Shown: positions 12,383 to 22,786, counted from the first letter of the stretch. The stretch: DNA of 64,000 bases from Actinopolyspora alba (GCF_900112765.1 NZ_FOMZ01000001.1:434001-498000); one strand, 5' to 3'. A program made the numbers and translations. Notes: a model not told the origin generated them from the letters alone.

Positions 12383-12895
12383 TCACAACTTCGCGAAACT
12401 CACACCACGCCAGGTCCAACCGCAATCGGTGACGGCTTTCCGGAGCGGATTCTTCATTTCCGAGGTCGAAAAGGTCGCCTGACGTTCCCAGCGTCGTTTT
12501 CCGTCCTCACCTTTCTTCAGTGCCCACACGGCTTTGACGCTCTTGGCCTGTCCTCGTTCGAACTCGGCTCCGTGCACGACCTGTGGAGCGCCACGAACCC
12601 AGTCGATCGTCCACTTGTGATCCGTGGAGCGGATCTCCCGCTGCTCCGGATCGAACCGCATCAGGATGCTGTAGAACTCCCGCTCACTGAACACCTTGAA
12701 GTGCTCGTACCAGTGGGGGTTCATGACCCGCCACTCGCACACCAGGTCCACCCCGTCAGGTCGTCCGTCCCGCACCTCGAATGAGGCGTCGGGCCGGTTG
12801 ACCGACATGAGCGCCTGATAGACCTCTTGTGACGAACGCGGTTGAACCCCCTGATCGGGCCGCTTGGTACCGGTGAACCAGTCGAACAACCCCAT
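12383..12895 (-). CDS. Conserved hypothetical protein, 170 residues
   Basis: I do not recognise a named domain. The product begins MGLFDWFTGTKRP, then a compact mixed alpha/beta segment rich in Trp and charged residues (EVRDGRPDGVDLVCEWRVMNPHWYEHFKVFSEREFYSILMRF is visible across about 40-82). There is no signal peptide or membrane span, so it is likely cytoplasmic. The ATG is preceded by GGGAGG at good spacing; a GTG two codons upstream would put the ribosome site too close. Its own terminator is not obvious. Confidence 0.72.
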   Translation of the reverse strand: MGLFDWFTGTKRPDQGVQPRSSQEVYQALMSVNRPDASFEVRDGRPDGVDLVCEWRVMNPHWYEHFKVFSEREFYSILMRFDPEQREIRSTDHKWTIDWVRGAPQVVHGAEFERGQAKSVKAVWALKKGEDGKRRWERQATFSTSEMKNPLRKAVTDCGWTWRGVSFAKL

Positions 12896-12973
12896 ACTCA
12901 CCTCCCGCCGACGACAGTCGGTCGCTCACCCTACCGAGTGAGTGCACCGTTCCGCCGGAGAATCGACGAAAAA

Positions 12974-13004
12974 TCCGCCCACCCCGAAGAACGGGATGGG
13001 CGGA
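12974..13004 (-). terminator. Rho-independent terminator
   Basis: On the minus strand TCCGCCCA pairs with TGGGCGGA, with an inner CCCG/CGGG pairing, followed at once by five T (AAAAA at 12969-12973 on the plus strand). It is 35 bases past the stop of the leftward gene ending at 13039. Confidence 0.72.
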
Positions 13005-13038
13005 AATCACGCTTCGTGCGAAGCGTCCCCCGAAGGCC

Positions 13039-13764
13039 TCAGTTGTCGGGCGAATCACCGCTGCCGGTTCCGGAACCACCGTCGGGCACGTTTCCGGAAC
13101 CACCTGAATCGCCACCCTGGCCGTTGTTCCCGCCCCGGCCGGGAAAACCGCCGTTTCCGGTGCTGTTGCCCGAACCGTTCCCGGACCGCTGACCACTGAT
13201 CGCGGTAGCCGTCGCGGCGTTCCCCGACAACGTCGCGACGACCGTGACGGACCGCCCCCGCTCCAGCTCGTCGAGCGAGGTCTGACCGCTGTCGACGACG
13301 GTCTCGGAATTCACGGTGTAGTCACGGCGGTAGTCGTCACCGCTTCGCACCGTGATCTCCGCGTCGCCGACGGCGGTGAGCGTGCCGCGCTGCAGCCGCT
13401 TCGTGCGGTAGGTCCCCTGCTCGGTCCGCACGGTGAACTCACCGTGCATCGCGTCCGACAACACGGCCCCGGACCCCGTGACGTTCCCGTTCCCCGTGCT
13501 GCCCGGTTGACCCATTCCCCCGAATCCACCACCGCTGCTCCTGCTGAAGGCGGCACCACCTCCGGGACCGCCCGACCGGCCCGAAGCGAAGCCGGAAGTG
13601 ATCGCGGTAACGGAGACACTGCCCACGACCCCGACAGCGAGCGCGATCGCGACCGCGGCGAGCGTACGCCGTGGCCCCCAACGCGCGGGGCCTTCCGCAC
13701 GGCGGGGCGGTTCCGACTCGGCGGTTTCGCGCCACTCCTCGTCCGCCGCGGCACTGTCGGTCAT
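13039..13764 (-). CDS. Membrane-anchored Gly-rich extracytoplasmic protein
   Basis: This 241-residue protein has a cytoplasmic N-terminus, one membrane span (TLAAVAIALAVGVVGSVSVTAI, about 34-56), a Gly/Ser-rich linker, and a small beta-rich domain at about 105-190. That domain (GEFTVRTEQGTYRTKRLQRGTLTAVGD...) resembles DUF5666-like folds. The tail is Gly/Asn/Ser-rich low complexity. It is divergent from a GT39 glycosyltransferase that has a similar Gly-rich insert, so the two may act together at the cell surface (inference). The ATG has GGAG upstream; a GTG six codons earlier is possible. Confidence 0.68.
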   Translation of the reverse strand: MTDSAAADEEWRETAESEPPRRAEGPARWGPRRTLAAVAIALAVGVVGSVSVTAITSGFASGRSGGPGGGAAFSRSSGGGFGGMGQPGSTGNGNVTGSGAVLSDAMHGEFTVRTEQGTYRTKRLQRGTLTAVGDAEITVRSGDDYRRDYTVNSETVVDSGQTSLDELERGRSVTVVATLSGNAATATAISGQRSGNGSGNSTGNGGFPGRGGNNGQGGDSGGSGNVPDGGSGTGSGDSPDN

Positions 13765-13945
13765 GCTCTGCTCCCAACTCACGACTGGTCACGGAACCGT
13801 GGGTTTCACCATGCCGTGCGCGGCTGGGCACCTGCCGGGAGCGAGGTGAGAATTCGCCGGGAACCGGATCCGGGACGGCGATACTCGGCGAACACCAAGG
13901 AAACACTCGGACTCCCGTAAGCTCGCGCTGCCAGGCTCGATCACG

Positions 13946-15904
13946 ATGGACACACTCCTGGCAGGGCGACAGCCGAGCCCGTCCCCGACCGAACCGACCC
14001 GGCTTTCACGCCCGTGGCGAGCACTTCGCGGCCGTTCGTCCGACCCGGCATGGGTACGCCCGGCACTGCTGCTCCTGCTCGCGGCGGCGACACTGCTCTA
14101 CTCGTGGGGACTGGGCTCCTCGGACTGGGCCAACGGGTTCTACTCGGCCGCGGTGCAGGCGGGCACCCAGAGCTGGCAGGCGTGGCTGTTCGGCTCCAGC
14201 GACGCGGCCAACGCGATCACCGTGGACAAACCGCCCGCCGCGCTGTGGCCGATGGTGCTCTCCGCCCGGATCTTCGGACTGAATCCGTGGAGCATCCTGC
14301 TGCCGCAGGCATTGGCCGGGGTACTGACGGTGGGACTGCTCTACGCCACGGTGCGCCGTTGCGCGGGCCCGACAGCGGGGTTGATAGCCGGTGCGGTGCA
14401 GCTGCTCACCCCGGTCGCGGTGTTGATGTTCCGCTTCAACAACCCCGACGCGTTGTTGGTGCTGTTGCTGGTGGCCGCGGCGTACTGCGTGGTGCGCGCC
14501 ACCGAACGGGCGAGCCCGTGCTGGCTCTCCCTCGCCGGAGTCGCCATCGGATTCGGCTTCCTGACCAAGATGCTGCAGGCGTTCGTGGTACTGCCGGTGT
14601 TCGCGGCCGTGTACCTGCTGGCGGCACCGACCGCGTGGTGGAAGCGGCTCTCGCACCTGGCGACGGCGGGACTGAGCGTGCTGGTCTCGGCGGGTTGGTA
14701 CATCGCGCTCGTGGAGTTCTGGCCCAGTTCGAAGCGCCCCTACATCGGAGGGTCGCAGCACGACAGCCTGTGGGAACTGACCGTCGGTTACAACGGACTG
14801 GGACGACTGACCGGTGAGGAGACCGGTGGGCTGGGCAACACGAATTCCGACATGGGCTGGAACCGGCTGCTGGGAGCGTCGATGGGCGACCAGATCGGCT
14901 GGCTGCTGCCCGCGGCACTGATCCTGCTGGCAGCCGGGCTCTGGATGACCCGACGGGCACCGCGCACCGACCCGACCAGGGCGAGTCTGCTGCTGTGGGG
15001 TGGCTGGCTGGTGCTGACCGGGGTGATCCTCAGCTATGCCAACGGCATCATCCACTCGTACTACACGGTGGCGCTGTCGCCCGCGATCGCTGCGCTCGTC
15101 GGAGTCGGCGGCACCATGCTCTGGCGCGATCGGGAGGATCCGAGAGCGCGGATCACGCTGGCAGGAACCGTGCTGATCACGGTGACGGTCGGCGCGCTGC
15201 TGCTGCGGGGTGACACCGAGCGGCACCAGTGGCTGGTCCCCGCGGTGATCTTCCTCGGAACGGCGACGGCCTGTCTGCTGCTGGTGGTGAGTCGGACCTC
15301 CCGCGCCGTGACACTGCCTGCCGTGGCCGCGGCGCTGGTGGTTTGCCTGACGCTGCCCACCGCCTACTCGGTCGCCACCGCGGCCACACCACACAGCGGA
15401 GCACTGCCCGCTGCCGGTTTCGGCGGTTCCGGCGGCTTCGGAGGCGGCGGGGGCGGCACACCGTTCGGCAACGGTGGCTTCGCAGGGGGCGGCAGCCCCG
15501 GTGGTGGCCCCGGCGGTGGTAGCGGCGCGTTCGGCATCAGCACGCCGGGTGACCAGCTGCGCGAGCTGCTGCTGGAGGACGCGGAGTCCTACACCTGGGT
15601 GGCCGCTACCACCCGCTCCAGCAACGCCGCCGGATACCAGCTGGCCACCCGCCGACCGGTGATGGCTATCGGTGGTTTCAACGGAACGGATCCGTACCCC
15701 ACCCTCGCGAGGTTCCGGGAGCTGGTCGAGTCCGGACGGATCCACTACTACATCGCCGCCCCGATCCGCGGCGGCACGGCCGTTTTGAACAGGGCCTCCG
15801 ACAGCGGCGCCACCGGGACGGCGGACCGGATCGGCCAGTGGGTGGAGCGGAACTACGAGGCGCGAACCGTCAACGGAACCACCGTCTACGACCTGAGCGA
15901 TTGA
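13946..15904 (+). CDS. GT39/ArnT-like membrane glycosyltransferase
   Basis: This 652-residue polytopic membrane protein has about 11-12 spans and resembles the PMT/ArnT superfamily that uses polyprenyl-phosphate sugars. An early extracytoplasmic loop carries the acidic residue expected for catalysis (NAITVDKPPAALW, about residues 88-100). FRFNNPDALLVLLLVAAAYC near 155 is typical of the actinobacterial group. A Gly-rich insert (about 490-530, GFGGSGGFGGGGGG) precedes a soluble C-terminal domain ending in VVYDLSD-like sequence. Substrate is unknown; protein or glycan mannosylation is a guess. It is divergent from the Gly-rich anchored protein. Confidence 0.82.
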   Translation: MDTLLAGRQPSPSPTEPTRLSRPWRALRGRSSDPAWVRPALLLLLAAATLLYSWGLGSSDWANGFYSAAVQAGTQSWQAWLFGSSDAANAITVDKPPAALWPMVLSARIFGLNPWSILLPQALAGVLTVGLLYATVRRCAGPTAGLIAGAVQLLTPVAVLMFRFNNPDALLVLLLVAAAYCVVRATERASPCWLSLAGVAIGFGFLTKMLQAFVVLPVFAAVYLLAAPTAWWKRLSHLATAGLSVLVSAGWYIALVEFWPSSKRPYIGGSQHDSLWELTVGYNGLGRLTGEETGGLGNTNSDMGWNRLLGASMGDQIGWLLPAALILLAAGLWMTRRAPRTDPTRASLLLWGGWLVLTGVILSYANGIIHSYYTVALSPAIAALVGVGGTMLWRDREDPRARITLAGTVLITVTVGALLLRGDTERHQWLVPAVIFLGTATACLLLVVSRTSRAVTLPAVAAALVVCLTLPTAYSVATAATPHSGALPAAGFGGSGGFGGGGGGTPFGNGGFAGGGSPGGGPGGGSGAFGISTPGDQLRELLLEDAESYTWVAATTRSSNAAGYQLATRRPVMAIGGFNGTDPYPTLARFRELVESGRIHYYIAAPIRGGTAVLNRASDSGATGTADRIGQWVERNYEARTVNGTTVYDLSD

Positions 15905-15982
15905 GCGCGATCGGTCCGACGTGACCCCGTGGAACCGGGCCCGTCCACCACCACCGGAACGGGCGGGACCGGTTCGACCCGG

Positions 15983-18568
15983 TCAGCCGAGCGGTGAAAC
16001 TCCCAGCGACATCACGGGAACGGGACCGTAATCGGTGCCGCGTTGCCGTGCCCGCCTCCCGGCGGCGGCGGAGACCTCGTCCAACTGCTCGATGGTTCGC
16101 TGGGAGCCGTGCTCGGAACCGGCCATCCTGCTGATGGTCTCCTCCATCAGCGTTCCGCCGAGGTCGTTCGCGCCGCCGCGCAGCACCTCGACCGTGCCCT
16201 CGTCACCCAGCTTGACCCAGGAGCACTGCACGTTGTCCACCCTGCCGTGCAGCGCCAGCCGTGCCATCGCGTGCACCGCACGGTTGTCCCTGCGGGTGGG
16301 GCCGGGGCGTGCCAGCCCCGCGAGATAGATGGGCGCGTTGCGGTGCACGAAGGGCAGCGCGACGAACTCGGTGAACCCGGCCGCGCCGTTCTCGCGCGCG
16401 GTGTCCTGCACACCGGCCAGCGTGCGCAGATGCCCCAACCAGTGCTCCGGGGTGTCCACGTGGCCGTACATCATGGTCGACGAGGAACGGATTCCCAGCC
16501 GGTGGGCGGTGCTGACCACGTCGATCCACTCGGCGGCGGGCAGCTTGCCCTTGGTCAGTATCCAGCGGACGTCGTCGTCGAGTATCTCGGCCGCGGTGCC
16601 GGGGATGGTGTCCAGCCCGGCATCGCGCAGCTCGGTCAGCCACTCCGCGACGCTCACGCCCGCCTTGGAAGCGGCGCTGACTATCTCCATCGGACTGAAG
16701 GCGTGCACGTGCATGTCGGGGACCCGGTTCTTGACCGCACGCACCAGGTCCGCGTACGCCCCGACCGGCAGTCGGGGATCGATACCTCCCTGCATGCAGA
16801 CCTCGGTGGCACCGGCACGGCGGGCCTCCTCCGCTCGGTCAGCGACGTCCTCGGGCGAGAGCCGGAACGCGTCCGCATCGCGTTCCCGCTGTGCGAAGGC
16901 GCAGAACCTGCATCCCACGTAGCAGACATTGGAAAAGTTGATGTTGCGGTTGACCACGTAGGTGACGTCCTGCCCGACCACGTCGGCACGCAACGCGTCG
17001 GCGAGTCGTGCCATCTCGTCGAGCGCGGCGCCGTCGCAGGTGAGCAGTGCCATCGCCGCGTCGGTGTTGCCCGGTTCCAGCAGTGCCGCCGGGTCGTGCT
17101 CGGCCAGTCGGAGTCCCGCCGCGACATCCGAGTCGAGCCGCTCCGGCTCCCTGGCGGCGGGCAGCCTCTCCCGCAGTTCCTCCCAGTCACCGTAGACACT
17201 GTCGAAGTCACTACGGCGGTCGGCGCTGCGTCCCTCGGTGTCGATAGCGCTGTTGAGATCGGTACGGCCGATGGATTCGAGACCGCCGTCCGGCTCCTGC
17301 CAGTCCCGACCGACCGGTTGCGCCTCCGGGTCGGCCATGCCCTCCGAATCGGCCAGCTCGGCGACGTGGGTGGCGATCCTGGGATCCAGCCAGGCGGTGC
17401 TGTCGCCGGCCAGACCGGCACGCACGTACTTCGGGTACGCGGTCAGCCGCTGCCGCAGCTCGAACCCGCCCGCCGCGGTCTGCTCCGCCAGTTCGTCCAC
17501 CCTGGGCCAGGGCCGCTCCGGATTCACGTGATCCGGCGTCACGGGTGAGACACCGCCCCAGTCGTCGATCCCCGCGCGCAGCAGCAGGCCGTGCTCGTCC
17601 CCCACCAGGTTCGGTGGGGCCTGCACGCTCACCCCGGACGGCATGAGCAGCCGGGCGACGGCCACCGTCGCCGCGAGTTCGTGCAGATCCGCGTCCGGCA
17701 TGCCGCGCATGGCCGTGTCCGGTTTGGCCCGGAAGTTCTGCACGATGACTTCCTGCAGATGACCGTACTGCCTGGCGCTGGCACGCAGTTCCAGCAGCGA
17801 ATCGGCCCGTTCCGCGATCGTCTCACCGATTCCGATGAGGATTCCGCTGGTGAACGGCACGGCCACCCGGCCCGCGTCTGCGAGCACCCGGAGCCGTACC
17901 GAGGGTTCCTTGTCCGGACTGGCGTAATGCGGATTGCCGGGCCGGCTCCACAGTCGCTCCGATGTGGTCTCCAGCATCATGCCCATGCTGGGGGCCACCG
18001 GTTTCAGCCTGGTCAGCTCCGACCAGCCGAGCACGCCGGGGTTGAGGTGCGGCAGCAGACCGGTCTCCTCCAGCACCGCGATCGCGCAGGAGCGCAAGTA
18101 GTCGACCGTGGACGAGTAGCCGCGTTCGTGCAGCCAGTCGGCCGCGTCCTGCCAGCGCTCCTCGGGACGGTCACCGAGGGTGAACAGGGCCTCCTTGCAA
18201 CCGGACTCGGCCCCTCGTCTGGCGATGTCGAGAACTTCCTCCCGTTCCAGGAAGGGCGCGGACACCTTGTGCGGCACCGTGGCGAAGGTGCAGTAGTGGC
18301 ACCGGTCCCGACACAGTCGGGTAAGCGGAACGAAGACCTTGCGGCTGTAGCTGACGATGCCGAACCGTCCCTCTGCGCGCAGATGCGCGTCGCGGACCCT
18401 GCCCGCTGCTTCCATCAGTGCCCTGAGGTCCTCACCTCGAGCGTGCAGCAGCACTGCGGCCTCGGTGCTGTCCAGCGCCACCCCTTCGGTAGCTCTGCGC
18501 AGCGCACGACGCATCGCGGACGGGCTGGGGGCTGGTTCGGGCGGTGGCACTTCGAGATCGACCGACAC
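15983..18568 (-). CDS. fbiC: FO synthase, bifunctional CofG/CofH (FbiC)
   Basis: It makes 7,8-didemethyl-8-hydroxy-5-deazariboflavin, the chromophore of coenzyme F420, from tyrosine and a flavin-pathway intermediate with two radical SAM modules. The 861 residues match the one-chain actinobacterial form. The N-terminal CofG-like half has CRDRCHYC (about residues 86-93); the C-terminal CofH-like half has CYVGCRFC with [11 protein letters not shown] just before it. The chosen GTG is 6 bases after TACGGT (18575-18580), suggesting a leaderless transcript. It is divergent from the subtilase gene. The organism therefore probably makes F420. Confidence 0.96.
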   Translation of the reverse strand: MSVDLEVPPPEPAPSPSAMRRALRRATEGVALDSTEAAVLLHARGEDLRALMEAAGRVRDAHLRAEGRFGIVSYSRKVFVPLTRLCRDRCHYCTFATVPHKVSAPFLEREEVLDIARRGAESGCKEALFTLGDRPEERWQDAADWLHERGYSSTVDYLRSCAIAVLEETGLLPHLNPGVLGWSELTRLKPVAPSMGMMLETTSERLWSRPGNPHYASPDKEPSVRLRVLADAGRVAVPFTSGILIGIGETIAERADSLLELRASARQYGHLQEVIVQNFRAKPDTAMRGMPDADLHELAATVAVARLLMPSGVSVQAPPNLVGDEHGLLLRAGIDDWGGVSPVTPDHVNPERPWPRVDELAEQTAAGGFELRQRLTAYPKYVRAGLAGDSTAWLDPRIATHVAELADSEGMADPEAQPVGRDWQEPDGGLESIGRTDLNSAIDTEGRSADRRSDFDSVYGDWEELRERLPAAREPERLDSDVAAGLRLAEHDPAALLEPGNTDAAMALLTCDGAALDEMARLADALRADVVGQDVTYVVNRNINFSNVCYVGCRFCAFAQRERDADAFRLSPEDVADRAEEARRAGATEVCMQGGIDPRLPVGAYADLVRAVKNRVPDMHVHAFSPMEIVSAASKAGVSVAEWLTELRDAGLDTIPGTAAEILDDDVRWILTKGKLPAAEWIDVVSTAHRLGIRSSSTMMYGHVDTPEHWLGHLRTLAGVQDTARENGAAGFTEFVALPFVHRNAPIYLAGLARPGPTRRDNRAVHAMARLALHGRVDNVQCSWVKLGDEGTVEVLRGGANDLGGTLMEETISRMAGSEHGSQRTIEQLDEVSAAAGRRARQRGTDYGPVPVMSLGVSPLG

Positions 18569-18739
18569 GCCAACACCGTAACCGTCCGGCGAACACCGCC
18601 ACACCGAGAACAACGGCGCGATGCGTCACAGTACCTACTCGCGGTGTAACTCGATTACTCCATAAAGGTCTATCCACTAGCCGTATCGGGGCGCAGACTC
18701 CCACATTCAGTAACCCTGTTCACCTGTTCGGGAGGCTCG

Positions 18740-20239
18740 GTGTCACCCAAACCTCTGAGACTCAAACCATTGCGGACTATCGGCTCCGCACTGGCCCTTA
18801 CCCTGCTCGCGCCCGCGGTAGCCGCGGCCGGACCATCGGACTCCGCCGGCACCGGAGACCCTGCCCACTTCATCGTGGTCGGACCCCAGCACGGCGGTCT
18901 GGAACGCACCGCCGATTCGGTACGCGCTGCCGACGGTGAAGTCGTGCAGAGCTGGCCCGAGATCGGCGTACTGCTGGCCACCTCGCGCGATTCGCGGTTC
19001 GCCGAGGCCGTACGTGGTGATCCCGGCGTACGAGCCGCGGGGGCGAGCCGCAACCTCGCCGAACAGCTCCCCGAGAACAGCGGTGAGTCCGACTCGGAGA
19101 CGCTGGAGAAGCGTCGGGGCACCCTCGCAGCCGACACCGCGTCCCGCTCGAGCGAGGACGGCGAGGAACCGCTCGCCGCCGAGCAGTGGGACATGCGGAT
19201 GATCAACGCCGACGAGGCCCACGAGAACTCCGACAGCGGCAAGGGCGTGACCGTGGGCGTGCTCGACTCGGGCATCGACCCGGACCACCCGGACCTGGCG
19301 GCCAATCTGGACACCAGCCGGTCGGTGGGCTGCACCGAGAACGGCACACCGGACCGTTCCCGACAGGCCTGGGCGCCGACTACCAGCGGACACGGTACGC
19401 ACGTCGCGGGTACGGTCGCCGCCGCGAACAACGGTGTGGGTATCTCCGGGGTCGCCCCGAACGCGACGCTGGTGTCGATCAAGGTCGTCAACGACGAGGG
19501 CTTCATCTACCCCGGCTCGGCGATCTGCGGGTTCATGTGGGCCGCCGAGCACGGCATCGACGTGACCAACAGCTCCTACTTCATCGACCCCTGGTACCTG
19601 TGGTGCCAGCGTGACCGCGACCAGGCGGCCGTCGCGGAGGCGGTTCGCCGCGCGGTGAACCACGCCAGGGGCAACGACGTGCTCAACGTCGTCGCGGCGG
19701 GCAACAGCAACTGGAACCTGTCGAAGCGGATCCACGACACCAACAGTCCCAACAACGGCGGCCCCACCGAGGATCGCTGGACGGGCAACGGGTGCCAGGT
19801 GCTGCCCGGTGAGCTGCCCGGCATGGTGACGGTTTCGGCCGTGGGACCGGAGTCGAGCAAGTCCTTCTACTCCAACTACGGCATCGGTTCGGTGGACGTG
19901 GCCGCACCGGGCGGCGACAGCAAACAGACCGCCGACACACCCTCCGGCAACGGCAGTGTGCTGTCCACGCTGCCGGAAGGCGAGTACGGCTTCTACCAGG
20001 GCACCTCGATGGCCTCGCCACACGTCGCCGGGGTCGCCGCCCTGATCCGGGCGGAGCACCCGAGGTGGGACGCGAGGATGGTCAACGCCGCCCTGCGCTG
20101 GCAGGCCGACACCGTGCCGTGCCCGAAGAGCTACGACACCGACGGTGACGGCGAGGACGACGCCAAGTGCCGCGGCGGCAGGACCGGGGCCGGTTTCTAC
20201 GGTGCGGGCATCGTCGACGCGCTGCGGGCAGTGCGCTGA
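18740..20239 (+). CDS. Secreted subtilisin-like serine protease (S8)
   Basis: This is an exported peptidase of 499 residues. A signal peptide (LRTIGSALALTLLAPAVAAAG) is followed by a propeptide-like region to about residue 145. The catalytic domain has all three triad motifs: VLDSGID (Asp), SGHGTHVAG (His) and GTSMASPHVAG (Ser), plus the oxyanion region VVAAGNS. Several Cys (CTENG, ICGF, WCQRD, GCQV, CPKS, KCRG) suggest disulfides. The Asp/Gly segment DTDGDGEDDAK near residue 475 looks like a calcium-binding loop. GGGAGG precedes the GTG start. A hairpin at 20271-20306 follows. Confidence 0.93.
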   Translation: MSPKPLRLKPLRTIGSALALTLLAPAVAAAGPSDSAGTGDPAHFIVVGPQHGGLERTADSVRAADGEVVQSWPEIGVLLATSRDSRFAEAVRGDPGVRAAGASRNLAEQLPENSGESDSETLEKRRGTLAADTASRSSEDGEEPLAAEQWDMRMINADEAHENSDSGKGVTVGVLDSGIDPDHPDLAANLDTSRSVGCTENGTPDRSRQAWAPTTSGHGTHVAGTVAAANNGVGISGVAPNATLVSIKVVNDEGFIYPGSAICGFMWAAEHGIDVTNSSYFIDPWYLWCQRDRDQAAVAEAVRRAVNHARGNDVLNVVAAGNSNWNLSKRIHDTNSPNNGGPTEDRWTGNGCQVLPGELPGMVTVSAVGPESSKSFYSNYGIGSVDVAAPGGDSKQTADTPSGNGSVLSTLPEGEYGFYQGTSMASPHVAGVAALIRAEHPRWDARMVNAALRWQADTVPCPKSYDTDGDGEDDAKCRGGRTGAGFYGAGIVDALRAVR

Positions 20240-20270
20240 CGAGCGGAGTTCGACCGAAAAAGAGCGCTCG

Positions 20271-20306
20271 CGGGGTCTTCTCGGACTTGCTTCCGGGAAG
20301 ACCCCG
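20271..20306 (+). terminator. Hairpin after the subtilase gene
   Basis: CGGGGTCTTC pairs perfectly with GAAGACCCCG across a 16-base loop, 31 bases past the stop. No T-run. Confidence 0.5.
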
Positions 20307-20817
20307 TTCGCGTCCGGGCCCGCACCGACTTCCGAAGGGGCGACTCCCGAGGCGAGCTGTCGCCGCCCCTCCACCGAGGTCCGTCGCGGCGTTCGCGGCG
20401 CTTTCCCGGGGAGCCGAAGTTCACCGGCGGGTTCGTCGCGGGGGCGCAGCCGTCCGGAAACGGACACCGGTTCGGGCGCTCTTGTCCGGACAGATGCAGA
20501 AGTGCATCCCGCAAACGGGACATCTCGGGGGCGTGCGGTGTTGCGGCATACCGACCTCTCCTCACTGCGCTGCTCGAGTTCCGAGCCGCTCGACATCCAC
20601 GTGTACCGCTCGTCGTCCGGCTTCCCGAGGACTTCGGCCACGGCTCACGAACGACCTTGATCAACGGTGCCACCGGCGGACGGAACGGATCGCTGCTCCG
20701 TTGGGACGCGGACGGTACGGCGGAGGTTGCACCGGCGGGGCGTGGTTACACGGACATGGGTTCGGACCGAGTCTCGGACGGGGATTCGGACGGGGCTCGG
20801 ACCGTACCCCGGCGTCA

Positions 20818-20831
20818 ATTTCTCGCGAAAT
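20818..20831 (+). repeat. Dispersed palindrome copy
   Basis: Core ATTTCTCGCGAAAT in the context GGCGTCA-core-CGCCGCG, 33 bases past the end of menB, in a convergent gap. The flanks match the copy at 48679 almost exactly. Confidence 0.7.
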
Positions 20832-20864
20832 CGCCGCGCCCACGGCCGCGGGACGAAGCAACGG

Positions 20865-21794
20865 TCAGTAGTACCAGGGGAACTCCGACCAGTCCGGGGT
20901 CCGCTTCTCCAGGAACGAGTCGCGCCCCTCGGCCGCCTCGTCGGTCATGTACGCGAGCCGGGTCGTCTCCCCCGCGAAGACCTGCTGGCCGACCAGTCCG
21001 TCGTCGATGGCGTTGAAGGCGTACTTGAGCATGCGCTGCGCGGTCGGGGACTTGCCGTTGATCTCGCGGGACCACTGCAACGCCGTCCGCTCCAGCTCAC
21101 CGTGGGGAACCACCTCGTTGACCATCCCCATCCGGTGGGCCTGCTCGGCGTCGTAGGGACGGCCGAGGAAGAAGATCTCGCGTGCGAACTTCTGTCCCAC
21201 CTGACGCGCCAGGTAGGCGGAACCGAACCCACCGTCGAAGCTGCCGACATCGGCGTCGGTCTGCTTGAACCGCGCGTGCTCGGCGCTGGCGAGCGTGAGA
21301 TCGCAAACCACGTGCAGGCTGTGCCCGCCCCCGGCCGCCCAACCGGGAACCACCGCGACGACGACCTTGGGCATGAACCGGATCAGCCGCTGCACCTCCA
21401 GGATGTGCAACCTCCCCGCCCGGGCGGGGTCGACGGTCTCGGCGGTCTCCCCCTCGGCGTACCGGTAACCGGAGCGCCCCCGGATTCGCTGGTCACCGCC
21501 GGAGCAGAAGGCCCAACCACCGTCCTTGGGGGACGGACCGTTCCCCGTGAGCAACACACAACCGACGTCGCTGGTCATCCGGGCGTGGTCGAGCGCGCGG
21601 TATAACTCGTCGACTGTGTGCGGGCGGAAAGCGTTCCGTGACTCGGGGCGGTCGAACGCGATGCGGACGGTACCCTTTCCCGGGCCGTCCTCGACGCAGC
21701 GGTGGTAAGTGATGTCGGTGAAGTCGAAACCCGCCACAGGCTGCCACACGGCCGGATCGAACAGTTCGGAGATAGGCTGCATGTGTGTCGTCAC
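20865..21794 (-). CDS. menB: 1,4-dihydroxy-2-naphthoyl-CoA synthase
   Basis: This crotonase-fold enzyme closes the naphthoquinone ring from succinylbenzoyl-CoA in menaquinone synthesis. About 309 residues. Family hallmarks are RPESRNAFRPHTVDELYRAL, LLTGNGPSPKDGGWAFCSGG (oxyanion and active-site region), GGGHSLHVVCDLTLAS, DADVGSFDGGFGSAYLAR and the C-terminal FPWYY. The GTG at 21794 is 7 bases after TATCGT (21802-21807), fitting a leaderless start; GTG at 21800 or ATG at 21782 are alternatives. Menaquinone is the expected acceptor for the Sdh complex in this window. Confidence 0.96.
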   Translation of the reverse strand: MTTHMQPISELFDPAVWQPVAGFDFTDITYHRCVEDGPGKGTVRIAFDRPESRNAFRPHTVDELYRALDHARMTSDVGCVLLTGNGPSPKDGGWAFCSGGDQRIRGRSGYRYAEGETAETVDPARAGRLHILEVQRLIRFMPKVVVAVVPGWAAGGGHSLHVVCDLTLASAEHARFKQTDADVGSFDGGFGSAYLARQVGQKFAREIFFLGRPYDAEQAHRMGMVNEVVPHGELERTALQWSREINGKSPTAQRMLKYAFNAIDDGLVGQQVFAGETTRLAYMTDEAAEGRDSFLEKRTPDWSEFPWYY

Positions 21795-21991
21795 GACCAC
21801 GACGATAAGCCACCGCGTCCGTCAGGGGTCCTTCGGTCACTCATCGAGACCGTCCGATCACTTGTCGACCGCGAGTGCTCCCTCGTGGGAACCGGGACTT
21901 GCGCATCCACCAACGGAACTTCGTAGTATCGCAAAATCGGGCTGATCCCGGGCACCGGCCGGAGCGGAAGCACTTCGCGAAAGGAAAACGA

Positions 21992-22786
21992 ATGCCACTG
22001 TCCCGCATCAACGGACACGACCTGTACTTTGCGGACACCGGGGGCGACGAACGTCCCGCCGTACTGCTGGGGCACGGCTTCTTCCTGGACCACACCATGT
22101 TCACCGCGCAGGCCGACGCTCTCGCCGCCCGCGGCTACCGCGTGGTGACCTGGGACGCGCGTGGTCACGGCGACAGCCCGGCCGGGGACGAGCCGTTCAC
22201 CTACTGGGACATCGCACACGACCTGATCGGCCTGATGGACCACCTGGGCATCCAGGACGCGGTCGTCGGCGGCCTGTCGCAGGGTGGGTTCACCGCGCTG
22301 CGCACGGCACTGCTCGCACCGCACCGGGTCACCGGCCTCCTGCTGCTGGACACCGAGGCGCACCCACTGTCCGATGCGGATCACCGCGACTACACCGCCC
22401 TGTTCGGCGGACTGGCCGAGCAGGGCGCCGTGGACGAGCTGCTCGTTCCGCTGTCCCAGCAGATCATCGGGGACCACCCGCAAGCGGCCCACTGGCGGGA
22501 GCGCTGGAAAACCCGCCCGCTCCCCCTCGGCTCCCCCGTGCGTTGCCTGCTCGAGCGCGACGACATCACCGCGCGCGCCGGTGAGATCACGTCCCCCACA
22601 CTGCTGCTACGCGGTTCGAAGGACGTCTCCATCCCTCGGGAACGTATGGAGTTCCTCGCGTCCGCCATCCCGCGGGCGAGTTCGCTGCACGAGGTGGAAG
22701 GGGCGGCCCACGCGCCACCCGTGACCCATCCCGAGGAAACCACGTCGCTGCTGCTGTCCTTCTTGGACTCCCTGGGGACTCGGTAA
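21992..22786 (+). CDS. Alpha/beta hydrolase
   Basis: This 264-residue single-domain alpha/beta hydrolase has the lid-containing shape of epoxide hydrolase or haloperoxidase-like enzymes. Motifs are LLGHGFFLDHTMF (oxyanion HG), DARGHGDSPAGD, GGLSQGGFTAL (nucleophile elbow with Ser), LLRGSKDVSIP (acid Asp) and a catalytic His in VEGAAHAPPVTHPEE. The ATG has AAAGGAAAACGA upstream. It converges on the XRE regulator with only 4 bases between stop codons. Substrate unknown. Confidence 0.87.
   Translation: MPLSRINGHDLYFADTGGDERPAVLLGHGFFLDHTMFTAQADALAARGYRVVTWDARGHGDSPAGDEPFTYWDIAHDLIGLMDHLGIQDAVVGGLSQGGFTALRTALLAPHRVTGLLLLDTEAHPLSDADHRDYTALFGGLAEQGAVDELLVPLSQQIIGDHPQAAHWRERWKTRPLPLGSPVRCLLERDDITARAGEITSPTLLLRGSKDVSIPRERMEFLASAIPRASSLHEVEGAAHAPPVTHPEETTSLLLSFLDSLGTR

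Larger units (their letters stand above)
20240..20864. other. Convergent intergenic region
   Basis: This 625-base gap lies between the ends of the protease gene and menB. It contains the protease terminator hairpin, short degenerate repeats of CTCGGAC/TTCGGAC around 20755-20805, and one dispersed palindrome near the menB end. No frame looks protein-like. Confidence 0.45.

Noticed and set aside
14006..15745. A 579-residue minus-strand frame
   Set aside because: Antisense to the GT39 transferase; Gln/His/Arg-rich with no fold-like pattern.
15933..15974. Hairpin between the GT39 and fbiC genes as a terminator
   Set aside because: The stem is interrupted by a 4-base bulge and the loop is large; not strong enough to list as a feature.
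20755..20805. CTCGGAC/TTCGGAC short repeats as a repeat element
   Set aside because: Degenerate, short, and explicable by low-complexity GC-rich sequence.
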